From: Nomia melanderi
Taxonomy: Eukaryota > Arthropoda > Insecta > Hymenoptera > Halictidae
NCBI RefSeq assembly: GCF_051020985.1
Contig: NC_135008.1
Coordinates: forward strand, 5,766,001 to 5,830,000
DNA length: 64,000 nucleotides
Reading direction: 5' to 3'
Under the pieces are notes generated by a model, which was given only the letters and a program-made list of their open reading frames with translations, was not told the origin of the DNA and searched no databases. How positions within the stretch are numbered: the first letter of the stretch is position 1; every line of letters begins with the position of its first letter. Position numbers and translations under genes: made by a program. Positions 25,801-37,100 of the stretch are shown here, piece after piece.

Positions 25801-26468
25801 GAAGTTCGAGCAAGGCAAAACGCCGTCCGTTCAAGCATCGCGTCGGTCGCTAGGAAAGAAGCTGGTTCACGGGATAGGCAGTCACGGTCCGATAACAGAG
25901 CGATAACTTTCAGTTCTCTCCGGACGGTTAGTCCGGTGACCCGATCATATTAATTAATCCTGAACCGGGTGCAAAGCTCGGCAAGAAATCCCGCTCGGGA
26001 TAGAGTTCCGACGCACCTTCGGGGCAACGGAGCTCACGGAAGTCGATGGAAACTGCGATAAGACTCGAAGGGGAGCCGGAGGACGGGAAAACGTCGCGAA
26101 AGAGGATTGAGAAGGGACGCTCGAGGTAGATCGCAGAAATCGGCCTTATTACATCGTAAATTCCCGCCTAGTGATGGATGACATTAACCCATCGGCAACG
26201 ACAAATTACTTAACTCCTCGGAAATCGGGCCCAACCTCCGTTCAACCGGAACAGGGCTCTTCTTCCGCCGCGGATCAGTAACTCGGCTTTATCCTCGCCG
26301 CGGAAATACAACTTTCGAAGTCCACCATGAACGCTGTCGCCTAAAGTTTCGCAGGGAAATTATTCGACCTCGTTAAAGTGCCGAGGTGGAACCTACGGGA
26401 ATCAGCGCGTCGATAAAACGGAGATGTCTGAATGTTTCTGTGACTGAAATACCTTTCTGTCTTTAAGC
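22816..26468. other. CpG-rich noncoding stretch with Pho/YY1-like site
   Basis: No supportable exon. The segment near 24,000-24,300 mixes a YY1/Pho-like motif, a GC-rich near-palindrome (about 24,037-24,060) and TTAATTAA at 24257. Two more TTAATTAA octamers lie at 25628 and 25950. This mix looks regulatory. Confidence 0.4.
24025..24036 (+). promoter_or_regulatory. YY1/Pho-like site (GCCGCCATCTTG)
   Basis: A match to the extended YY1 motif, whose GCCAT core is shared with Drosophila Pleiohomeotic, a Polycomb recruiter. Occupancy is unknown. Confidence 0.4.
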
Positions 26469-26689
26469 TTAATCCTTTGCACTCGAGAGGCGATTGTAAT
26501 TCATCAGTCGATTCGACGTAGCAGAAGTATAAAGAATTCTATATACTATTAAGTTTTGTATAATGCATCGGTATAGGAAACATTGAAATGGAATAGCTTT
26601 GCTTCCTTTTTCATCGAAGAATGTCGTCTATATCCCATCGGAGAATGTTGAATGTTTCTACTGAAACATTTCCGAGTGCAAAGAGTTAA
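26469..26689. mobile_element. piggyBac-like MITE, family B, copy 1 (221 bp)
   Basis: Flanked by TTAA at both ends (26469-26472 and 26686-26689). The left end reads TTAATCCTTTGCACTCGAG. The right end reads TTTCCGAGTGCAAAGAGTTAA minus its first base, the inverted counterpart. TTAA target sites and CCCTTT-type termini are typical of piggyBac-derived MITEs. There is no coding capacity. It aligns along its length with the island at 33,942-34,145. Confidence 0.7.
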
Positions 26690-29600
26690 CGTTGGATTAC
26701 CGTTGGAAGCGTAATAGACGGATTTAGCGAACAACAAGACGGAATTGAACGAGTTGAATCCCAGAGTTGTAAGTAATTATACATTAAAGATCGGCTTCTT
26801 CGAAACTCGGGGGAGATTGCATCTTAATAAGATCGCGGATCCCGGCGATGTCTGGAAATCCGGGATTACAAAATATCGAGGAAACTTGCCGACTGAAAAA
26901 TGAACGGAACTGTCGGTTTCGTCGTTTTGCCAAAAGTTTCTCGGAACAAGATACAGAGGAAGCGGTGCCCGTGGAAATCCGATCGGTTCTTCTCCCGCGA
27001 AAGTTTATCGAATTGCGGGTAGCCTCGCTTTCGACTCCCTTAAGCATCGTCGAGCGTCGAACCGGAAACATGACGGGCGCTTTTCTGTTCTGGTTGTCGC
27101 GGAGAAAAGAAGCTGGAGGTTCATTGCTGTCCGCTCATCCGTCGTAACGAGCCGGGGAAAAAGGAAATACACCCGGCGGGATAATGGTTCTTTATTAGGG
27201 TGACCGGTAAGGTTTCCATTTCCGCGCGTAACTCAAGACGCGAGCAGTATCACGCATTCCTTCGTTAAGTCCCGTTCGACTTCCGCGTCGGCCGTTTTTT
27301 TTCGCTTTTCCCCGGACGGTCACGCGTAATCGTAAATTCTACACGTCCGGTTAATTACTTCCACGCTCAGGTGGAAACGGACGCGACGACGATAAGTTAA
27401 CGACCGAGCGCTGCTGGATTACGCCGGTTGAATCCTGGGAATCGGCCTTTATCAAAGGCGCGACGTATGAATACAAAACGTACAAAGTGTCGCCGAGATC
27501 GGGCGATAAGGGTCTGTTATCATTTAATGAATCGAGATTCCGGATAACGCGTACGCTCCGCACGATCTCACACCTCCCCGCGTGTCGTTCCGCGAGCGCA
27601 TTGTTCGAGCGGCTGCACGCACCGCGCGAGTGTAATTAAGAATGAATCTACGCGTGTCGGTGATTTCTTCCACAGTATTGCATTTCTTGCCGAGAGAAGA
27701 ACCGCGTGATGAAGATAAATGCTTTCTAATTTACTCGTCGGTTAGTATCGTCTAAATTTTTCACACTGCGCGAGGTAATCGAGTGCAGCGTGACCCAGAA
27801 GCGCGCGTCTAATCGCTGATCCCCTTTAAGTATCTATTATCATCTCAGACCGGCGAACGGTTACTCCGATGATAAAGTAATTAAAACATTCCAGTTCTGT
27901 CCCACTAAGCAAGTAGCGGGACGCTTAATCCCGAAGGCACCGATTTTTTCGAACTTTAATGCCACTTCGACGGACGAACGACTCGTTAGCCGCTAATGTT
28001 TACAACTCTATCGAGCGGTTGCGATAATAAGAAATCTCTTACGTCGCCTGGGAGCTTTCCGCGTAACACCTGCTCGCCGGGGAACTCTTTCCGCCCAATC
28101 TGCTTAGAGTATCAGGGACAATAATGATCCGGATGATTCAGGAATAAGAGGAATCCGACTTCCCGTCGGAATCGTTTAAAAGGAAGAACGCGCTCGCGGA
28201 TATCGTATGCGTCTCCGGTCTCTCGTTCTCCCTCTTTCTCCGTTTAATCCGATGACGATCGGATCAGCCCTCGTTAAGTACGACGTCGTAGTTTCTGCTC
28301 GATCGGAGCTGGTTTGCTCGGCCGCGGTCGCCGTCGTCCGGCACACGCGTGTGCACACATAACGCGGTCGCGTGATGATACCACAATTAATTGGAGCCTC
28401 CAGGAAGGCGAGTTGGCATCTGTTGCCGGAGGTACGCCGCGCGCGGATACGTTACGGGTACGATAGCTCGTTAGTCGTTCCATTCCGCGTGCCACGTGAT
28501 ACGGAAAACGCGCGGTCGGCCTCCACCGAACAAAAGAAAATCGCGCGACGTGCTGGCCCCCGTGATCCGCTTTGCGTAGGTGGATCTACGACTGCGTAAA
28601 CTCTCAACCGGCGAACGCAAAACAGTCGGCATTGTTAACAACGGAACTACCGAACGGCTTACTTGATTTTTCTACATTCGTTTCGTATCTAAGAATTTTA
28701 AGAGTACACACATATATTGGAATCTCGGCTGACATATAATTCTGTTAAGTCGCGAAAACGTTTCAATCGCGAAGTATCTTTTATCTTCGGCTCGTACACG
28801 TCGCAGTTTCTGTAATCGGAGTTACGGTTCAGGCCGCTTTCCAAAGAAAGAGCGATAATTCCGCGAGAAAAATTGAATTCGAGTATAATAAAGGTTTTCG
28901 ATACGATGGTTTCCGAGATAATCAAGCTTGAAAAATTCACGTGTGACGCGTCTGGTGAATTGCACTTTCTACTTCTCGAATATAATCGTAGCATGAGTTT
29001 CATATTTCCAAAGTGGATTGCCTCTCTCTTTTCTCTTCGTCCTCCATGATTTCCTTTAAAAGAATGCAACCCGAAGGAATCTATCGTTAATCTCGAACCA
29101 TTTAACAATTACTTCTCATATCATACAACTTTACTATCAACAAACAAGTATTCCATAAAACGCTAAAAATCATCACGTTAATCGACGCGTTAATGCTCCG
29201 CTATTCGATTTCAATATATTACGAAATCAAGGCCAGCGCGTCCCTCGTCATTCTCCCGTGTTCATCGAACGGCTGGAACATCGCGATCGTCTGTTCTTCC
29301 TCCATCCTGCGAGGCAACGACGCCGCGCAGCATTTCCCCGCGAGACCGTCGCGTATCTTTTCATCGGGAGGATGACTCGTCGCCGTAAGTGCGTTCCTGT
29401 AGAGTGAATATCGGGAACGGCTCCAGGAAATCGAGCCGCGCAACGACAGGGTAGACGCGCTGTCGTCGTTATTAAGATTTCATGGCGCCTCATCCGGTAA
29501 TAGCAATGGTCAGCCTGCCCGGTCTAGAATCCGCGCACCGGGCGTAATTCATTCGAACGGCGATAAATAACGCTAATGACAGCTGAATGGTCCGAGGGGA

Positions 29601-30813
29601 AGCCGGGTATCGCGGGCGAACAAGGGTTCAGGCCGGCAAGGAACTCGCGGGTTTCGCCTCTTGCCCGCTAACGGGTCGGCCCGTCGTGAAAGCGATGCGA
29701 ATCACGTTTACACGTTACCGGCGAGCGCCGGTGTCCTCACTCCGGATCATTAAACACGGATTTATAGAATTGATTATTCTAGAAATGGAAACGATACGCG
29801 CACGTCAACCGGAAAATATGCGGGACACTCTGCACGCCCCGCCGCGGGGATTTACGGAGCTGCCTGAATGGCTGGACGTAATGGTATCTTATCGGGTTAT
29901 TTACTTATCGTAACGGGTATTTCATGAACGCGGCCGCTCGTCTTTTTGCGGGATCGCTAGGAATTCTTGTTCTATGTCGCTGGCCGACTACCACTGTCCG
30001 CTTATTACCCTTATCCGCGATCTTTTCAGTTCCTGACAATTTTATTAATATCCGTTTAATATTCATTTACCGGTATCAGCGGGTTATGCACGTATACCCG
30101 TTCACCGGGCGGACCGATCCCGTGTATTCCCCGGTGGGTTTTACCATCTTTTTTTTTCGTCGCTCGTCCGAGACACGAACGGTCTAATAAAATATCACTC
30201 GGGTATTTAAGGAATCACAATAAAGTATCGATATCAGCGGGGATCGAGAGCGTCTTATGAAGCGAACAGCTGCGGACATAAGTCGGCTGCCTCGCCGACC
30301 TGGAAATCCAAGACTGATTCGACACCGTACACGAATCTACTGCGGAGAGTCGGTACAGTTTCGCAGACACTTTCACCGTGGACCTATATATCGTTAAAGC
30401 GACTCCGAAGATTGATGCTCGAACCGATTCCATCGGCTCGGCCGTGAAATTAATACTTTTCGTTCGGCCAGCGAAACGATCCGCCGAGTATTTCCAGCCG
30501 TCCCGACGCCAGGGCTGGCACTTATTAACCGGAGACACGGTTAAGCTCGCCTCCGACAAGGGTTGATCGCCGCGGATCGGTCTGGTTATGGTGTTCCACG
30601 GGCGTCCGTTCTTTCTATTATCAATTACCGATTTTACGCGTGCTGAATTGGCCCGGCACACGGTTCCGATCATAAAGTTAGCCCCTCGTATCCTCGTATC
30701 CCGGCGACATGTGTAACAATGGCAATAACAGCAGCTACCCCGATCGGTCCAATGATTCCGAATTGTTTTACGCCGATAATAAACGTCAATCGATGCGGGA
30801 CCGGCGAGATATC

Positions 30814-30831
30814 GCTCTCTCTCTCTCTCTC
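30814..30831 (+). repeat. CT dinucleotide microsatellite
   Basis: About nine CT units followed by a T12 run. Confidence 0.85.
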
Positions 30832-33491
30832 GTTTTTTTTTTTTACTTCCCGGCGAAGTCGCTTGTAAAAAGCTCCGCCTCTATGGAGTGGAAAACTTTC
30901 CCGGGCGAAACTTTCGAGCGAGTCGATCGATTCCCCGTCTCACCCCTGGTTCTCTTCTAATTGAGATTCTTTTTTTCTCCCCCCGACCCTCTTCAACCTT
31001 CCTATCGAGCAGTTTGTTATCTTCTTCCGCGCTGCGAACTTGCGCCCGGCACTTTACTGGCGGAAACAAACGCCGAAAATTTATCGCGGAGCAGAGAATA
31101 CGTCTTGGAGAATAGGTTTTGAGTTACTCGGTGAGATACAGAGGCGTGCTGTTCGAGTGCTTCCCGTAAAATACTTTTTACCGCGCGCGAAAGTGTTTTA
31201 GGATCGCGTTGTTACATGATATGTGCGTTTTATGTTTCCCTTAGGTGATTCTTAATTTCAATCGCAAGACAATAAGTTGGGGATATTTGTAAATGGTACG
31301 AGTAAAGTAAACATCGGATGCGAGGAAGCTGAAAACAATTTCCTGGAGACGCTCAGCGGATGGAATCTCATTAATTTCTGCTGTATAATCGTCTTAATCG
31401 CACGGACGACCGACGGAATTATTGTTTTACTGCCATAAATTACCATTGCGACGTCAACTGTTCCGCACGCGGAGCTATTAACTCGTTCATTCGGCTGGCA
31501 AACGATCGGTCGCCTCTATTGGAAACTGATTCGATGCTCCGGAGATATATTCCCCGTCCTTGACCGATGTTTCGCTGATCCTCCACGCGCGGCCGACCAA
31601 CAGCGCGCAAACGCAGCCACTTTACAAACACGAAAAACGCATTTGCGTTAGCGATTTTTGTCACGGTTACTGTCAGTGCCCACGCTTGTCGTTTCAAGCG
31701 TCCTCAAACGAATCGTAATTTTCGTCGCGGAAAATATCGCTGAAAATCGAAAACAAGCTTGCGTGGGAATTGCTCGCGCCGCATATACCGTTTATTTTTC
31801 ACGAATATTCGAGAGCAGTTTGCTGTACAGCGGAAACGAGAATAATTTCTGAGTTTTCTTTATTAGTTACCGAATCTGTTATATTTCGACACTCCAGTGA
31901 AAAACGAGCAACAATCGTTCATTCGCGCGTTCCGTTCGCTGGAATAATGTGCCTCGGACGTTCCCACGACACATGCGACGAACGAGCAGATCATCGCAGA
32001 TCTCATATTGACAGAGTAATCGAAGCAAGTGGGCGAATCAGCCAGAATTTGACGGATTGGCATATGCAGATACCGCGATTGCGCCTCGACCGACAATTGG
32101 CGGACATGTCGGAGTGCGTCGTCGGGATCGATTCAGTCGCAATGTCGCGCCGACTTCAATCAGAGTAACGTAATTTTGCTTAATAACCCGGCTTCCCTTC
32201 CCCCCGGCCCTCGCCCCTCTGCCCTAGCTAAACCGACTGTTCCCGTACAGTTAACATTCCCTGAATTGAATTCTGAGATCCGCGACCGTCGAGCAATACT
32301 TTCTCCAATCATTCGAAAAAAGCGGAATCACGTTTGCAGTCCGTAAACTCGAAAGCCGGATTTTCATTCCTGCCACGTTCCTTTGAAGTTTCAAACATTG
32401 AAAACGCGTTTGCGAACTTCTTCCGTAAACGCGTGAAACACGGAATACGTGAAAAATTTCTTTTGAAGTTACAACGTTATCTGGAACGCATGTTTCCGTG
32501 AAGTCTCGTTTCCAAAGCTGCCGCCGCTACGGGGAACGTTAATCCAGCGTCGCGATACGTGTAAAGAATCCGGAAGATCTAAAATAATTAATACAAGTAC
32601 CGATTTCACGTAGGAACTGGATGACGAAAGCGGGGAGAGCCAAGTGCGAGCCGTATTCTGATTCGTCGCACGTTCCCCGATTATATCCGGATTTCAATTA
32701 AACCGTCGCGAGATCCGATATTGTTCGACGAACTTCGGTAACGGCTGTAACGAAAAGCTAAGAACGGCTCACGGCTTCCCGCGATATAAATTGAACAACT
32801 TAAATTACTTCCGGCGATATTATATAGCCGGCCGGTCTCGCGCGCGCTCCCAAAATGGCGGGCACGCTCTCGAAATGGCAATACCGCCCCGAAACGACCG
32901 TGAAATATGCACGCCCCGGCTCCCCGACGAGCGAACCGATTTTTTTTCTCTGTAACGTCGATTCAAACGGGAATCGTGGAAAACGCGGTGAATAGAATAC
33001 ACGGGGTAATGGTCGCGCTGAAAGAAATTCGTCCAACGCTGTAAATGAAATTCACGCGGTTCGGTTGCCGAAGTGTCGGCGCGTGTATTTTTGTTTCGCT
33101 GTAATTTTTCCCGGTGAACGCACTCGACAAACCTACTCGACCGACACGCAGCTGCGCGTGATGTCGCTGGCGAAACGGGGAAAAAGGAGGAAATTTCGGG
33201 AAAAAATGACATCTTGTTAATACGGGTTACTAATGAGCGGCTCGTGGATGCGCTCTCATTACGCGACGGAAACGCTCGGTCCGTTCGCTGTTCGTTTAAG
33301 ACGGCCATCGCTTTCGTTTCACCCGGACGAAACCCGAAACATTACAACGAAACGAAAAGGACGCGCACGAGTATCGTTTGCGGGCTACCGCGAAAATTAC
33401 GACAACTCTCCGTTCCCTTCCTTCCTCTCTTACTCTCGTTTCATTTGATTTTGACACGCAATCTCCGGCGAGAAAGTCCCTCTCGGCCCGG

Positions 33492-33550
33492 CCTCCTCCT
33501 TCTCCTCCTCCTCCTCCTCCTCCTCCTCCTCCTCCTCCTCCTCCTCCTCC
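33492..33550 (+). repeat. CTC trinucleotide microsatellite
   Basis: About twenty CTC/TCC units with one interruption near 33500. It yields poly-Leu, poly-Pro and poly-Gly frames, which are artefacts of the repeat. Confidence 0.9.
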
Positions 33551-33941
33551 CTGCTGCTCGATCAATTTCATTCCACTCGGCCCTGGTATCAATTATGTCC
33601 GCGAGATAGGAAAAGCTTATGAATAAATTTGAATAAGTATAATTTTTATTACGCAGAAATATTAGAACCGCGAGCACGCCACTTCTTTGCATAATCCTTT
33701 TTAAACCGGATAATCGTATAGAATGGAACTCTGTATTCTATTGCCTGGCAGATAACGCCGAACTTGCCGCCTCCGCTCCCCAAACTGGCACGAAAATACG
33801 TTGACTCGGGAAATAATTTCGGCTTGTTTATTGCTCGGCTAAGAACTTATAACCTTTGTAAGAGACCGCGAGTAAATCACTCGAATTGCTCTATATAGTT
33901 CTATCGTTAAAATCCAGAGCCCGGCGGAATAACGATTCGTC

Positions 33942-34145
33942 TAACCCTTTGAACTCGAGAGGCGACTATCAATCATTTGATTCGATACAGTCGAATCATG
34001 TCACGTATATAACATTGACCTTCGTATAATAGATCAACACGTGAAATGTTAAAGCATCTTTGTTTCATAATTTATGTACGTTTCATTAGTCAGTTTCACC
34101 GAACTGAAATATTATCAGTGGAAAACTTCCGAGTGCGAGGGGTTC
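33942..34145. mobile_element. piggyBac-like MITE, family B, copy 2 (about 204 bp)
   Basis: The left end CTAACCCTTTGAACTCGAG and right end CTTCCGAGTGCGAGGGGTTC are inverted counterparts. The TTAA sites have mutated to CTAA and TTCA. The body aligns with 26,469-26,689 in the same orientation (for example GAGAGGCGA near the left end and TCGTATAAT/TTGTATAAT in the middle). Confidence 0.65.
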
Positions 34146-37100
34146 AGTGCTGAGATACATTAACACGATAAATCCTGTTTAGCCTAGGTATTGTTCCAGC
34201 CACCGTCATTCCTCGATCATCAAAGGTCGCGCGAAACAGGGGACACAGCTGGAATCTCTCGTGAATCTCTCGTAAATCTCTCGTAAAAGCGGAGCCACTG
34301 TAATCCGAGGAACGTCGCAGGAAACATCAAGCGTTTTCGCGGCGTACGAGTTACAGGTTCGACCCGGTGTACCGATATCGCGGTTCACCGTGCACCGGGT
34401 CGCCTCAGTCACAAAGGTGTTAGCTCCCGGTGCAACGCGTTTCACGGCGTTGCGCCGCATTCTCTTGCAACCCCGTCGCCAGCCGCTTTGTTCCGCTCGG
34501 AAGGCACGAGATCCAGTTACTCGTAGGTGGAGGGCAATAATTTTGCCCGGAGAACGTCGCGCGGGGGGGAGAAAAACCGCCGGGCGATTCGTGTGCACGG
34601 ACAAAGGGTCGTTGCGTGTTCTGCTCGCGGTGTACCTGACACGCACCGTGCACGCAATATCGTATCGGGACTGCAACTTTGTTGGCTGCCTCACGCTGGC
34701 CTCGTGCTTCTAAGAAGCTGTTACAAAGTGCACCGATTTATTCGGGATTTTTCTGTATTGCCTCGGTGTCCGGTTTCAGTTCAGACCGCTTCGAATCGTT
34801 TCCTTATTTCTTCGTAACGTAGAGGTCGTTTACGCTTTATAATATATAATGTTAAAGGATTGTGCAGTGGAATGTTGCTCGTATGGATGCAGTTTGATAA
34901 ATAGTCTGACTTTCGATCGATATATCTACTTACCGAAAACATAGATGGGCACCATTTCTTGTTCTTCACCGTGTTCGTTGCTTCAGAAATCGTGGTTCCT
35001 TGCTTCTGAGGTACTTCACGATGATTAATATCAATCTTTTAATAATCATTATGCGAGTAGTAATATTTGGTATCGCAGAGACGCGTTAGACGGACCGCGA
35101 GAGAAGCTCATTCCCGACGTCAGCTTCCTGGAAAGAGACGCTTAAAATATTCACGCCATATTTCCACGTAATTTTTTCCACGCGATACCCTTACCAGATC
35201 TTTATCTCCCGGATAAAGGTATAATATCGATTTCGCAAGCAACGAACGGTATTTCTCGCTGCGGGAACGGAACAGTAGTGGATCTCCGTACCGCTGTCGG
35301 GAAAAAAATGCGCCGGCGTGTAATCAGACCGTGAGTCGCGTCGTCCGAAAAGGAGCGTTTCCTAAAGCACCGGCAATTACATCTTTATTTATTGAACAGC
35401 CGTCCGCGTACTCGCACAGAAAACACTTACACAATCGTGACGGCCCGTAATACTGATTAATTGCACGTGGAATTATTGGTTAACCGTGGACGAAATTTAT
35501 TGGAAGTGAAATTGACCCTGCGGCGACGGCCGGGGATTAATGAAACGCATAATTTGTCTTCGGTCTGCCTACGACGAGCGATTTCGACCGCACCGGAGGA
35601 TCCGCTGCTTCCAGAGGAGAAAAAAATAGATCCTCCGGAGGGTGTCAAGGTTCGACACTTCACGCGCGACCCGGAATAAGAGTTGAATTTCAAAGCAGAC
35701 GTTGATAACGAACACAATCGACACTCCGTGTCTCCGCGCGAGGCGGACTCTCGACATTATTCGGGTCGCGGGCTCGGCGGCGTCTGTGACGGGAGGGAAA
35801 TAATCGAAGGGAACGATGCCCGAGCCGGAAACGCGCGAAAGTTCCGCGCCGCGACGTAACAATCGTCTGGCGGGCCGATCAACTTCTCGCCTTCCGTGAG
35901 GCAATATTTCAAAGTAACTCCTCCTGGCGGGTAGGCGGAGCCTCACATCCGATTATTAATTAAGTCGTCGGACACGAGATTCAGGGGTTACTTGACCGGC
36001 GTTCTTTAAATTGCGGGCGTCGAGGCGAATGAAATATTCAAGCGACCGCACCGGTTGAAAAATGTTCGTCAGCTTTACGGATGCTCAATCAATGCGTAAT
36101 TGGATAGTTCCAGTTGCCCCCCCCCCCCCCCATCGTAGTCGACGAGAAAAGCGATCGCGGCCGGCTCGTCAGGAATAATCCGCGCGTAAAGTTCCTCCAT
36201 GATATTTTCGTGTTCGCGACGTCTTCCGCAGCACGCTGACCCGGTTCCCTTTAATTGAAATCGTGCGACCGGGTTAATTGCACTTTTCCTATATCCCGGA
36301 GCCCTTCCTCGTAACGCGAAAATTGCCTTTACATAATGCAGCCGAATTAAAATTGAACACGCTCGTCCGAGGAGAGAATACCGGGGATCGTACGGTGTAG
36401 GGACAAGCGTTTCCCTAGCACGCGAATAGGAGATAAGTTCGAGGCGCAGCCGAGTGCGACGAAAAACCTACGCGTCGGGTATTCGTCATTCAGGATCTAT
36501 ATAAAGTCAGGTTCAAGTGTGTTTAATGGCAAAAAATTCGATTGCCGAGAACCGGCGGCGGCCCGCGGTAAGAAACACCGAGAGGAACGCGAGAGTGTTC
36601 AAAGGATAGAGGAAGAGGAGGCGGGGGGATAGAGAGCGAGAAGATTAAAGGCACACGTGTATGCAATAGAAAGAAAACGCAGCCGGGACGATCCTCTTTT
36701 TGATCGTTTTTGACGGGTCGACACCCGATGGGTCGACGCGGCCGTTAATTAGACCGGCTGGCGACTTGCCCCCGGCCGCGGTTGGCAATTGCAACAGCGG
36801 CTTAAGAATTCAAGGTGGCGTAATCTCTTTCCCATGTGCGTACGGGTTGGCAGAGCTGGGACAGCACGCGGGGGCTAAAATAATTCAGCATATTACACGC
36901 ATAGTTTAGCACGCGAGCCAACGTCTGGCGTGGTACCCGGCGACCTTCTTCACTGGCTCTCCTCCTATTTGCCCCCCTCTCCCCATTCCAACCCCCTCCA
37001 GCTCGATTCAAACCTCTCTCGCTGTTTCAGCTCTTTCTCCGCTAGTCGCTTCTTTTTCTTCGTCCGCTCTTTCCTTTTACTCTTCCAGATACTTTCCCCG

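Larger units (their letters stand above)
26690..33941. other. CpG-rich noncoding stretch
   Basis: No supportable exon or RNA gene over about 7 kb. It contains a CT dinucleotide run at 30814-30831, a CTC array at 33492-33550 and an AT-richer patch at about 28,650-29,200. Open frames here are Arg/Ser-rich and lack domains. Confidence 0.45.

Noticed and set aside
33214..33692. Overlapping frames with poly-Leu, poly-Pro, poly-Gly and poly-Arg runs
   Set aside because: All are read-throughs of the CTC microsatellite in different frames.
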